From positions 1 through 36,568 of the forward strand of contig JAEUUV010000170.1 in assembly GCA_016787285.1 (NCBI GenBank): 36,568 bases of DNA. The letters run 5' to 3'. The first letter of the stretch is position 1, and every line of letters starts with the position of its first letter. This document shows, one piece after another, positions 9,561 through 18,026 of this stretch. This DNA is from Saprospiraceae bacterium. GTDB lineage: Bacteria > Bacteroidota > Bacteroidia > Chitinophagales > Saprospiraceae. The translations under genes were made by a program, and so were the position numbers. A model generated the notes under the pieces. That model searched no databases, was not told the origin of the DNA, and worked only from the letters and a program-made list of their open reading frames with translations.

Positions 9561-10442
9561 TTATTTTCCCCATATTGTATATAGTAAAAAGTCCTCTGCT
9601 TGACGATATGCCTTGCCAGCGATTTCATAGGATGCCTGTCCAAATGGGTCTACATATTGATATAGATCACCAATGTGAGTTCCATAACTTTTATCGGCCA
9701 CATCAATTGGAGTTGCTTCTGATTTTATGGCAGATTTGACCGTTTTAGATAAAAGATAAGTAGATGCACTCGCACAAAGCGAACTAGATAATACAGCACC
9801 TACACTACCAACAGCTACGCCCTTTGCGAAAGGTGCCCCAGCCATGAATAGATCTACTGCCCCCTGGCCGATGTCAACATATCCTTCATTATTTCCCTCC
9901 GCGACAGTTTGTCCTCCTGAGTATATCTGATGACCGATAAGTAAAAGAGTTAGCAAACCCAATTGTGTTTGAACATTACTATGCCCTTTCATTCCTTGTA
10001 AAGTTCCTTTCATAGGTATCCCATATTTTTCACTTGCCTCACCTATGGAGGCTTTAAAAATTGCATTTATTGCTGCAATTTGCTTATTTGAAGCATTTTT
10101 TACAAATACGAGTAGTTCTTCTTGAATGAATTTGCCTTTTTCATAAGCGTGAAACATGTGTTTGTAATTTTGCCTAAAAAATTTACTAAAGGCTTCATTA
10201 AGTTTGGCGGCGTCGATTTTACCATTTTTATCTAAGTAGTTTTTCATGTCCATTCCTTTTATTTCAAAGGATTTCAGTAATTTTTCAATATAAATATCCA
10301 GCCTGGAACCTCCTTTTCCAGATGCCACAACTTTTTCTAGGTGTCCTTCTTCCGTCAAAATAACACCTGTAGCCTCCTCAACATATTTTATACCCTCTTT
10401 AGCAGCAGCAGTACCTGTTGCTTGATTTGCAGGAAGATTACT
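9561..10442 (-). other. Variable toxin tail of the TcB-TcC fusion (candidate PD-(D/E)XK nuclease domain)
   Basis: Residues 2080-2372, everything after the conserved RHS core. By hand count, 10081-10200 is 28% GC against 65% for 12121-12180 in the RHS region, the usual sign of an exchanged toxin cassette. The first part has helical glutamates (VEEATG, 2101-2102), then GGSRLDIYI (D2128) and KSFEIKG (E2139, K2141). This D-x10-E-x-K spacing after a glycine-rich turn is the arrangement of PD-(D/E)XK nucleases. The second half is different: hydrophobic, glycine/alanine-rich segments at about 2239-2256 and 2271-2314 that could insert in or cross a membrane. I recognise no named toxin family, so the nuclease reading is a hypothesis. 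Confidence 0.55.
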
Positions 10443-13400
10443 AAGTCCAACCTTATCTTTAAAATTAATTGGATTAGAGGCACAAAATTGAAATATGTTA
10501 ATTGACCCACCTTTTATTCCAATCGGATCACAACTCACCCACCTCCCCAACCACCCCGCATAATACCTTGCCCCGTAATAATACAATCCGCTCTCCTCGT
10601 CCTTTTCCTTGCCGCTGTACCGGTAGCGTTTTTTGGCGTAATCGCCAAAAGAAGTGCTGCCGTAGGGGTAGTATTCTTCCCGGCCGATAGCGGCGTTTCC
10701 GCTCGCATCCATACCGCCCAGCACTATATTGCTGCTGCCGAGGTGATCGCCCAAGTGGTATTGCAGCGGGGGGCGGCGGTCTTCCATATCTGCCCCAATC
10801 CGGCGTATGGCAATCCGGCTCTGGTTATCCATGACGTGCAGGTGGTTGTTTTGCTCGCCCTGGTCATTCACGGTACTCTCCAGCAGACCGTCTATACTGG
10901 TGCGGGTATAATCCCAGGCTCCGCCCTGCTTGAGGACTACTTTTTTTACCCGCATCCCGGCGGCATCGTACAAGTAGGCGGCCTGTTTCGTAACATTGGG
11001 GTTTTGAGGCGTGGCGTCATCTACCCGAAAGCGAATCAGGCGGTCGCTGTGATCCCATTCATAGTGGCGCGACAGGGCTTCCCGAATCATATTGCCATTT
11101 GCATCGTAATGGTAATGAAAGGAAGTGCCGCGCAGGTCTGCCGTTTTAAGTCGGTTGGATTTTTTTTCTACGGTGTAGTCTTTGGTGTAATTGTTTGGAT
11201 CACCGGCAATATGTTTCAATTGAAGCATATTGCCCATTTTGTCGTATGAATACTCTTGCGTACAGCCTCTGGTCAGCGTTGGGTCTTCACAAAAGCCGGA
11301 TTGTATCCAGTTGTCAATTGTGGCATTTCCGGAACTGGGCGGCGCCGTATTGCACTCTCTGCCCGTCGCAGAACGGAGGCGATAGATGGCATCGTATTCG
11401 AAATAACGGGTTAGCTGGTCGGCGCCCTTAACGCCGCAGTTATTGGTAATGTCTCTGATCGTCAAAATATTACCCACCAAATCGTAGGTGTAGGCAAAGT
11501 CCTGCACCAATTTTCCATCGGGCTGATAGGTGATGGGCGCAGCGTCGTCGTATTTTTCCGTCCGCAACCGCACTAATCTGAATGTATCCGGGTCATAAGC
11601 GTAGCGGGTCATCATGCTGTTGCCGTAGGCGATGAGAGTGCGTTGTCCTTTGGCATTGTAGGCAATGCGCTCCACGTAGGTTTCGCCGTCAAACTGCACC
11701 TTTTCCAGGGCGCCTGCTCGGTTGTAAACCGGTTTCAGTACTTTTCTGGCGCCTCCGCTGACGTCTTCGGGGTAGGTGAGTTCCATCACCCGGTTGAGGG
11801 CATCGTACTGCATATCCGTCAAATAACCGGTATCCAACGGCGGTGGCGCATTCCAGTCCACTATAAAAGGAATCCCCGCCACCAAGGCGGCCCGAACCGG
11901 GGCATCGGCTATGGTTTGGCGTTCTTTTTTGAGTAAATTCCCTTTGAAGTCGTAGGCATGGAGGATAACCAGGCCCGCTTCGTCGTATTGCTTCCAGGGC
12001 TTGCCCAACAGGTTGGGCAGCCCGCTGCTTTCGCCATAGACTATCTTTTCCCGCAAGGTAACGGGTTGGTCGGCCTTATTCCGCGCCCATTTGTTTTCGG
12101 GCCGATTCAGATCGTCGTATGCTTGCAGGATCAGGGCGCCCCGTTCGTCGCGCCGTTCCGTCAAATTGCCCATTGCGTCGTAGATCGTGGTGCGTTTACC
12201 GGCATCTATGCTGTCGATCAGCAGGGGGCGGTTGGCCAAGTCATAGGCGTGTTTAAAGGCATCCCGGCCCAATGCATCTGTAATGACGGTCAGGTTGCCC
12301 CGGATATCGTATGCTGACCGGGTGGCAATTAAGTCATCGCCGGGCAGGTTAGTACCAGACAAGCGCTGCACCGCCAGAATGGTTCGGCCCATGGGGTCTA
12401 TCTCGATATGAGATGGCGTGTAATGGTGTGTTTCAGGCGCTCTTTTGTCGAGACCGGTTGCGACGGCCAGATCATTCGGGTCGTAGGTATAGGCCACCCA
12501 GGGGGTGGGAAGATAATCGTCAGGCGTGTTTAATGCCTGGGGAATACCATATACTACCCGTTGTTCGGAGCCATCGGGATTGATGGTGCGCACTACCTGT
12601 CCGCGCGGGTCGTAGCGCATTTGGATACTTTTTCCTTTTTTTTCTTCCAAGGGTGCAGCGTAGTCCCAGCCCTTATCAAAAAAAGGTTCAAATTTTTCAA
12701 TCACCTGGCCTTTGTTGTCATACACCTGCCATCCGCTGACTATGACATTGGGGTTATCGGCGTCGGTATTTTTTTGGCAGGTTACGGCTCTTTTGGTGCC
12801 TTGTATGTCGCTCTGGTTTTGTGGCAGAATACCGTTGGCAAAGTTTTCATCGCCAAAAATTTCTTCTTCTGCCTGGGTTCTGGTCTGCACTACCCGCCCA
12901 AATCCGTCCGAATATTCGCGGGTTTCAATCGTATCATCACTGATTCCCTGCGTGTCGTGGTGTGTGCGTTTGATGGTTTTAACCCAAACAGGATCCCGGT
13001 GTATTTTAAAAGCGAGAAAATTGTACTCCATACGTGTACTGGCTTCCCGGCGGTCTCCTTCAGACTGGGCCGGGTTGCCCCATAGCCAGGTAGCAGTCAG
13101 CAAGCCCATCGGAGAATACTCAAAACGGGTTTCATTACCGTTGGGATCCGTCACTACTTCCGGTTGAAATACCCTGTAATTGTATCGGGCGGTCATCTCC
13201 AGTCCTGTTTTTCCTGGGGGCGGTGTGGACATGACCTGGGTAACTTTTACCGGTAACAGTTGATAGTTGTCGTATTCGATATTGGTTTTATGATTGTTGG
13301 GCTCTCCGAGATTTGTATCAGCAAAAGGATCAAGCATTGCAACCGGCAGTCCTTTTCCTTTCTTTGATTCATTTATATGAAAATCATATTTTTTTCGATC

Positions 13401-16400
13401 GCTGATTGTGTAGTAGCCCGTTTCGTAATTCAAGTCAGTACCAGGATGAAATACATATCCCAGTGTTCCGGCTTTTTTCCTGAAATCGGCAGGATACGCC
13501 GCTGTCCACTCCGCCGGTTCGTCTTCGTTAAAGTAAGCCGGCGATGCACCTTCGTACAGGGTATCTTGGTACGCTTGTTTTAATATATCGGGTGTCAGTA
13601 TCAAGGATTCCGAACGGACTGGAGCGCCGTATTTTTCAATTTTACCCCAATCATGCCCCTGGTATGCCGCCCCATCATAAAAAGTCAAGGTATGGCCGAT
13701 GCAGTGCAAATCAGGCGACGTATCAGGCGTTTCAACGATCTCTTCTATGGTTTTACCCTTAGTGCGGGTGATTTCCCATTGCTTCACACCGGCCACTCGG
13801 TCATGAATATAACTCTTTTCGTTTTCAACGTCCGGGCTTGCATACAGGGTTCGGGTGCGCGTAGCCAAAAAGACACCCGTTTTATCTGACAATGATTTCC
13901 ATCCATAGTAACAGGCGATTTGTGTTTGTACCTGTGGTTGACCGAAGTCGTCGTATTCGCCGGAGAAGGCAAATTGAGTCATCGGCTCCGTTCCACGCTC
14001 CCATTGTGTCGTCCGCTGCGATACGGCTATTGGGAAATAAATCGGCTTTTGAGGGCGGTTCCCCTTCAAATTGTTTTCGATGAACTTTACGTCGTACCGG
14101 GCTTCCGTTACCGTATACGGACGGTCTTGCCGCTCACTGCCGTCGAGGGCATACAATTCTGTGCGCAGGATGCTGCCGCGCAGCACCCTCAGGGCATCGC
14201 GTTTTTCATGGGGTTTCAGTTGGTTGTTTTTCAGAACATCCTGCAGCATTTGTCCTCTGTCCCAGAATCCCGTATCGCCCTGCCAGTACTCATTGCTGTA
14301 ATCCGCCTCTACCCATTCGTTGCCTTTTTGGCGGATGGGGCCCTGGTGAAACCAGGATTTTGTCAAAATGGGAGGTGAGAAATGTTCAGATATTACAAGG
14401 TTGAAACCGGTTTTTGGGTGCAGCCCGTTGCTGTTGAAATCCAATGCTGTCAGGCTGTCCGATTGTTCCACCATTCCGAATCCCCGAAACTCGCGTTCCA
14501 GACCATCCCAATAGCCGTGGTGATAGCGGTAAGCCGTTGTGAGTTTGGTTTCAGAAATACCGTCTATGACTTCTACCTTTTTCACCACCTGTACGGGCAT
14601 CGGCAGGGAAGTCTTCCAACGGTATCGCCGCTCTTGTTCATCCAATAAATAATATTCAGATGAACTTGCGTATTCGACCTTGGTAATGGAGCCTATATTG
14701 TTGTTCATTTCATTCAACACATAAGGTTTCCCTCCACCCGTTAGGTCGAGAAAAAACATATGGGGACGGCCATCGCCGGTCATATCCCGGCTCCACAAAA
14801 TACCTGAAACCCCACTTCCCTTCAGATCAATTAACCGAACGGCATCCTGGTCGGTCATTGGGGGCGTTCCTGGTATTACGATAGGTTCGCTCCAGGCGTT
14901 ACCACACTGATTGATCCAAAGGGTAATCTGTCGATCATCTACATAGATCAAATCTGCCAGGCCGTCGCCATCCACATCGCCCAACAAAATGCGGCGCGGG
15001 TCGTATCCATACGGGAATCGCGGGCTATTCTTTATTCGCAGGCGCTTGCCGAAGCGTCCATAGCCCAAGTTTGGATAATATTCAATATTGCCGTCGTGTA
15101 CCAGCACCAAATCTTGCATGGTATCCCCGCTCATATCCGCCCATTTTACACGCGCATCGGAGAACTGCACATCAGGAAACTCCGCCAAATCATTTTTTTT
15201 CGGCCAAAACCGGGTTTTCTCCCAGCCGTCTTTCGGGTCAAAGAAGTAACATTCAAATCGGGCGCCGGAGCGCAGCACGTCGGTTATTCCATCGCCAGTC
15301 AGGTCAATCCACTTTACTTCCGGATCTTTCAGATTAAAGCTGGGGGCTGTTTTGAATTTTTGGAAGGTGCGACGCTCCCAATCTGGCTGATGGCCGTGCT
15401 CCATGGAAAAAAAGCCGGAAAAAGCGCCGTCTGTGACCATCAAATCAATACGGCCGTCACCATTAGCATCCATCAATTGAACACCCGGGTCAGACAAAGC
15501 TACCGGGGGGCGCTCCTTTAAGGACCGGGGCAAGCCATACCTGCCATTGCCAAGGTTTTTCCAGAAGCGCGCTACACCATTTAGTTGAAATATATCGGGA
15601 AGGCCATTGCCCGTTAAATCTGCGATCTCAAAATCCGGATTGCTCATGGCCACTGGCGGCAGGTCATCGCCTGTAACCGGGAAAAAATCCCGTTTGGATA
15701 ACGGATCAAATTGGGAATATTTGAACTCCAACGGGGGCATCTCGTGCAACTCATTACCCGCATCATCAAAGCCTGTGACTAAAACGGAAGTTAAGAGCGA
15801 AACTTTGTTGAGTGAACTGTTATCGTATGCAAAGGAATAGCGGCGTACATGTATGAAGCTATCATTCGCAAGATTGGATTTCACCAAAATATTGTCACAA
15901 CGCCAACGGGTTCTAATCTCAAAACCGGATTTGAATTCTGAAAAAGGGTCAGGGCGAAAAAGGTCTTCATCATAGTTAAACTCAACACTGGATAAAAACC
16001 TTCCGGGTTCATATTCTACATATTCAATTTTTGTGAGGTAAAGTTGATCCCAATAATGCCCATCCATCGATCCGGTATCGCGTTTGTAGGTGTATCGGAT
16101 GATATTGCCGAAAGGATCAGCCGTCTTCGTCAGCTTCCAGGAAAAAATCCTTGCCGGATTGGCAGGGTCATAACATACGCCGCTTTGTCCTTCGTCTTCC
16201 TGGCCAAAGGTTTCAATTGAGCCGTAGATACTGGTCAAGCCATCCTTGGTTTTTACCTCCCAATAGGCATTTTTTTGATCGCGATAATATCTGATTCGAG
16301 CAAAAAGGCCTTCGGTACGAGGTTGGTACTCCGTATAAGCATCGGTTTTTTTAACGGGGATCAGGTCTTCCGCACCGGATAAGATAAAGGTATCCTCTTG

Positions 16401-16679
16401 ATCATCGTATTCAGGAATCCCCTTGGCTGTTTGTCGCGATATGCCAGGAATGCTCAGGCTCCAACCTAAACCAAACGGTCCATTTCCCTGGCCGGAACTA
16501 TAAACCAAATTAATTTGCGGCTGAAATCCATTCCTGCCCTGCGGAAGGGCGATGGGTATGGTGAAATTGCCGGTGCCGGTGAACAAGTCGGGCGAGAATT
16601 TTTCTCCCAAGCCATGCATTGCACCACCACCTTTGGGGCTATTGATAATTGAGGAAGGCGAATTTTTTTGCTCTGCCAT
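9561..16679 (-). CDS. TcB-TcC fusion: SpvB/TcdB-type cocoon with RHS core and variable toxin tail
   Basis: A 2372-residue fusion of the B and C components of an ABC toxin, which form the hollow shell holding the toxic peptide before TcA injects it. The order of domains is: SpvB/VRP3 N-terminus (GGGAMHGLGEKF, NLVYSSGQGNGPFGLGW) to about 330; a propeller of FG-GAP-like repeats (DLTGNGLPDIFQ, DANGDGRIDLM, DVDGDGLADLIY) about 350-640; the TcdB middle region (YRWKTSLPMPVQVV) near 680; many YD/RHS repeats; and the RHS-associated core near 1975-2079 (YHLGDHLGSSN, YYYGARYY, GRWVSCDPIG, ending VGL). The core normally self-cleaves about here, releasing the tail. The tail (2080-2372) is AT-rich and unlike the rest. 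There is no signal peptide. First gene of the four-gene operon, with its own promoter-like site upstream. Confidence 0.93.
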   Translation of the reverse strand: MAEQKNSPSSIINSPKGGGAMHGLGEKFSPDLFTGTGNFTIPIALPQGRNGFQPQINLVYSSGQGNGPFGLGWSLSIPGISRQTAKGIPEYDDQEDTFILSGAEDLIPVKKTDAYTEYQPRTEGLFARIRYYRDQKNAYWEVKTKDGLTSIYGSIETFGQEDEGQSGVCYDPANPARIFSWKLTKTADPFGNIIRYTYKRDTGSMDGHYWDQLYLTKIEYVEYEPGRFLSSVEFNYDEDLFRPDPFSEFKSGFEIRTRWRCDNILVKSNLANDSFIHVRRYSFAYDNSSLNKVSLLTSVLVTGFDDAGNELHEMPPLEFKYSQFDPLSKRDFFPVTGDDLPPVAMSNPDFEIADLTGNGLPDIFQLNGVARFWKNLGNGRYGLPRSLKERPPVALSDPGVQLMDANGDGRIDLMVTDGAFSGFFSMEHGHQPDWERRTFQKFKTAPSFNLKDPEVKWIDLTGDGITDVLRSGARFECYFFDPKDGWEKTRFWPKKNDLAEFPDVQFSDARVKWADMSGDTMQDLVLVHDGNIEYYPNLGYGRFGKRLRIKNSPRFPYGYDPRRILLGDVDGDGLADLIYVDDRQITLWINQCGNAWSEPIVIPGTPPMTDQDAVRLIDLKGSGVSGILWSRDMTGDGRPHMFFLDLTGGGKPYVLNEMNNNIGSITKVEYASSSEYYLLDEQERRYRWKTSLPMPVQVVKKVEVIDGISETKLTTAYRYHHGYWDGLEREFRGFGMVEQSDSLTALDFNSNGLHPKTGFNLVISEHFSPPILTKSWFHQGPIRQKGNEWVEADYSNEYWQGDTGFWDRGQMLQDVLKNNQLKPHEKRDALRVLRGSILRTELYALDGSERQDRPYTVTEARYDVKFIENNLKGNRPQKPIYFPIAVSQRTTQWERGTEPMTQFAFSGEYDDFGQPQVQTQIACYYGWKSLSDKTGVFLATRTRTLYASPDVENEKSYIHDRVAGVKQWEITRTKGKTIEEIVETPDTSPDLHCIGHTLTFYDGAAYQGHDWGKIEKYGAPVRSESLILTPDILKQAYQDTLYEGASPAYFNEDEPAEWTAAYPADFRKKAGTLGYVFHPGTDLNYETGYYTISDRKKYDFHINESKKGKGLPVAMLDPFADTNLGEPNNHKTNIEYDNYQLLPVKVTQVMSTPPPGKTGLEMTARYNYRVFQPEVVTDPNGNETRFEYSPMGLLTATWLWGNPAQSEGDRREASTRMEYNFLAFKIHRDPVWVKTIKRTHHDTQGISDDTIETREYSDGFGRVVQTRTQAEEEIFGDENFANGILPQNQSDIQGTKRAVTCQKNTDADNPNVIVSGWQVYDNKGQVIEKFEPFFDKGWDYAAPLEEKKGKSIQMRYDPRGQVVRTINPDGSEQRVVYGIPQALNTPDDYLPTPWVAYTYDPNDLAVATGLDKRAPETHHYTPSHIEIDPMGRTILAVQRLSGTNLPGDDLIATRSAYDIRGNLTVITDALGRDAFKHAYDLANRPLLIDSIDAGKRTTIYDAMGNLTERRDERGALILQAYDDLNRPENKWARNKADQPVTLREKIVYGESSGLPNLLGKPWKQYDEAGLVILHAYDFKGNLLKKERQTIADAPVRAALVAGIPFIVDWNAPPPLDTGYLTDMQYDALNRVMELTYPEDVSGGARKVLKPVYNRAGALEKVQFDGETYVERIAYNAKGQRTLIAYGNSMMTRYAYDPDTFRLVRLRTEKYDDAAPITYQPDGKLVQDFAYTYDLVGNILTIRDITNNCGVKGADQLTRYFEYDAIYRLRSATGRECNTAPPSSGNATIDNWIQSGFCEDPTLTRGCTQEYSYDKMGNMLQLKHIAGDPNNYTKDYTVEKKSNRLKTADLRGTSFHYHYDANGNMIREALSRHYEWDHSDRLIRFRVDDATPQNPNVTKQAAYLYDAAGMRVKKVVLKQGGAWDYTRTSIDGLLESTVNDQGEQNNHLHVMDNQSRIAIRRIGADMEDRRPPLQYHLGDHLGSSNIVLGGMDASGNAAIGREEYYPYGSTSFGDYAKKRYRYSGKEKDEESGLYYYGARYYAGWLGRWVSCDPIGIKGGSINIFQFCASNPINFKDKVGLSNLPANQATGTAAAKEGIKYVEEATGVILTEEGHLEKVVASGKGGSRLDIYIEKLLKSFEIKGMDMKNYLDKNGKIDAAKLNEAFSKFFRQNYKHMFHAYEKGKFIQEELLVFVKNASNKQIAAINAIFKASIGEASEKYGIPMKGTLQGMKGHSNVQTQLGLLTLLLIGHQIYSGGQTVAEGNNEGYVDIGQGAVDLFMAGAPFAKGVAVGSVGAVLSSSLCASASTYLLSKTVKSAIKSEATPIDVADKSYGTHIGDLYQYVDPFGQASYEIAGKAYRQAEDFLLYTIWGK

Positions 16680-16931
16680 TTTAATCAGGTTAATTCATAC
16701 GCATAAAATGGATCATGCAGCAATTACTTCCTTCTCTTGATTGCCGGGGAAAACTTGCATTGTTTAATCTTAGCTTTCAAAAACAGTTAATCGAATAGGG
16801 GATAAAATTGAATGACACATTCGGTCATCAAGCGCACAAAAATATTAAACATCCTGCAACACTCTCAAAAAAACCTAACAAAATATTTACCAATCCCCAT
16901 ATTCTCCGTCAATTATTCTTCAATAGCACCA
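16680..16931. other. Gene-free gap before the toxin operon
   Basis: About 250 AT-rich bases between the receiver gene stop and the TcB-TcC start. It carries the promoter-like site described separately. Translating the minus strand past the receiver stop gives no DNA-binding domain, so the lost regulator C-terminus is not hidden here. No hairpin followed by a T-run was seen in the direction of transcription. Confidence 0.5.
16837..16869 (-). promoter_or_regulatory. Candidate promoter of the Tc toxin operon
   Basis: On the minus strand, TTTG (16869-16866) is followed after 21 bases by TATTTTTG (16844-16837), matching the Bacteroidota form TTTG-N19/21-TAnnTTTG. It would give a leader of about 150 bases before the TcB-TcC start. 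It lies downstream of the receiver gene, so the toxin could be transcribed independently of it. Confidence 0.4.
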
Positions 16932-17408
16932 TTAGTCAAAACAGAATCGGCTTAAAACTCCCCGAACGGCCGGAGTCACTTCATCCACATCACCCTGGTT
17001 TACCGAATGATAGAACCCGGTTAAAATTGGGGCGACATCGGCACTCAGCGGCAGGCCACCCGCCTTCACTTCCCGAACGGCGGCGACCGGCGATTCGGGC
17101 TTTAATATATATCCCGTGGCGCCCGCATGTATAGCCTCAAGTACCAGACTACACTGCGCGGTGAACATCACAAACTCCACCGACGGATAAAGCGGTTTAA
17201 GATGCCGCACACAAGCGATACCATCCTGCCCGGGCAGGCCGATACTCATTAGCACCACCTCCGGGCGAATGTGGTCCATAGCAGCAAGCAGACCTTCCGC
17301 AGCGCAGTATTCACCCACGCATTCGATATCCGGTTCGGCGTTTAAGCGGGCAACCGTTTGGCGGCGTATCTCGTCGTCATCTTCCACTAAAGCGACACGA
17401 ATGGACAT
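16932..17408 (-). CDS. Receiver-only pseudo response regulator (phospho-site lost, HTH truncated)
   Basis: Encodes 158 residues. Residues 1-120 are a CheY-like receiver domain of the NarL type: acidic cluster E9-D12, switch threonine T83 (MFTAQ) and lysine K103 (YILKPES). The phosphoacceptor aspartate is replaced: the VVLMSIGLPG motif has S55 where family members have D. The codon at 17244-17246 reads AGT on the coding strand. After the receiver the chain ends with EVTPAVRGVLSRF, which resembles the first residues of a LuxR-type HTH (LTPREREVL) and then stops, so the DNA-binding domain is missing. It is therefore probably not phosphorylated in the usual way and cannot bind DNA by itself. It could work by protein contact, or be a decaying regulator. 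It follows the HTH-like gene by 25 bases and precedes the toxin operon on the same strand. Confidence 0.85.
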   Translation of the reverse strand: MSIRVALVEDDDEIRRQTVARLNAEPDIECVGEYCAAEGLLAAMDHIRPEVVLMSIGLPGQDGIACVRHLKPLYPSVEFVMFTAQCSLVLEAIHAGATGYILKPESPVAAVREVKAGGLPLSADVAPILTGFYHSVNQGDVDEVTPAVRGVLSRFCFD

Positions 17409-17433
17409 AGGCGTTTAATAATTTCGTAACAAT

Positions 17434-17958
17434 TTATACCTTTTGTATATCCTGCGTAACCCGCAACCGCGCACTCCCCTCCCCCACCTCATGCTCATTT
17501 TTACCCAACAACCGCAGCAACCCCACCACCAAATACACCGGCGTCTGCAACAAAAACCAGGATTTCCGGGCGCTCTTGCCAGAGTCGAATCCGGTATGCT
17601 CTGCCACCCGCTCCCAGGAAAGCCCGTCCGGCAAGCGGTAGCGCTCGGTGGTACCTTCTTTAAAAACAGATACCCGCAAGGCATCCATCAGGGCATCTGC
17701 CTGAGCCAGCGTGCTGGCTTTTACTTCGATTTTGAACCGGAACGGTTTGGTAAGCGCGATGACCGGCGTCTTGCAGAGTACCATCAGTTTTATGGTGTCC
17801 TCGAAGCTCATCCGGTCTTTTACCAGAAGTCGGGCGATGCTGGATTTGTTGGCGTAGTTCAGGGGGCCTGCTGCATCCTCGTAGGAGACGCCAGCGCGGG
17901 CCATTTCGGCGCGGAGTTGGGTTTGGAGGGCAGAGACTAAGGGCGTGAGGTTTTCCAT
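17434..17958 (-). CDS. Hypothetical protein with N-terminal HTH-like region
   Basis: Encodes 174 residues of unknown family. Residues about 12-62 form three or four helices with the look of a Cro/CI-type helix-turn-helix (MARAGVSYEDAAGPLNY, KSSIARLLVKDRMSFEDTIKLM). The middle (FRFKIEVKASTLAQADALMDAL) looks like an alpha/beta strip, and 125-160 includes a hydrophobic patch (FLLQTPVYLVVGLLRLLG) that is weak for a membrane helix. The gene sits between the recombinase (65 bases upstream) and the receiver (25 bases downstream). An 18-base palindrome 30 bases before its ATG would suit self-repression. A regulator of the island is the simplest reading, with moderate confidence only in the HTH. Confidence 0.6.
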   Translation of the reverse strand: MENLTPLVSALQTQLRAEMARAGVSYEDAAGPLNYANKSSIARLLVKDRMSFEDTIKLMVLCKTPVIALTKPFRFKIEVKASTLAQADALMDALRVSVFKEGTTERYRLPDGLSWERVAEHTGFDSGKSARKSWFLLQTPVYLVVGLLRLLGKNEHEVGEGSARLRVTQDIQKV

Positions 17959-17986
17959 GCGCGGTTGTTTTCAGATAAAAGCGAGC

Positions 17987-18008
17987 CGGTGTAACCAATA
18001 TTACACGG
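17987..18008. promoter_or_regulatory. Palindromic operator candidate before the HTH-like gene
   Basis: GTGTAA (17989-17994), six bases, then TTACAC (18001-18006): a perfect 6-base inverted repeat, extending with one mismatch to 8 bases per arm (17987-18008). It lies between the recombinase stop and the HTH-like start, 30 bases before the ATG. Half-sites separated by one helical turn fit a dimeric HTH repressor. Confidence 0.45.
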
Positions 18009-18018
18009 CATTGAGTAG

Positions 18019-18026
18019 CAAAACTA
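18019..18026 (-). promoter_or_regulatory. Promoter -7 element for the HTH-like gene
   Basis: TAGTTTTG on the minus strand fits TAnnTTTG exactly and overlaps the recombinase stop codon. The palindrome lies just downstream, where a bound repressor would block transcription. No convincing -33 TTTG at the standard spacing was found (candidates at 15 and 23 bases), so confidence is low. Confidence 0.3.
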
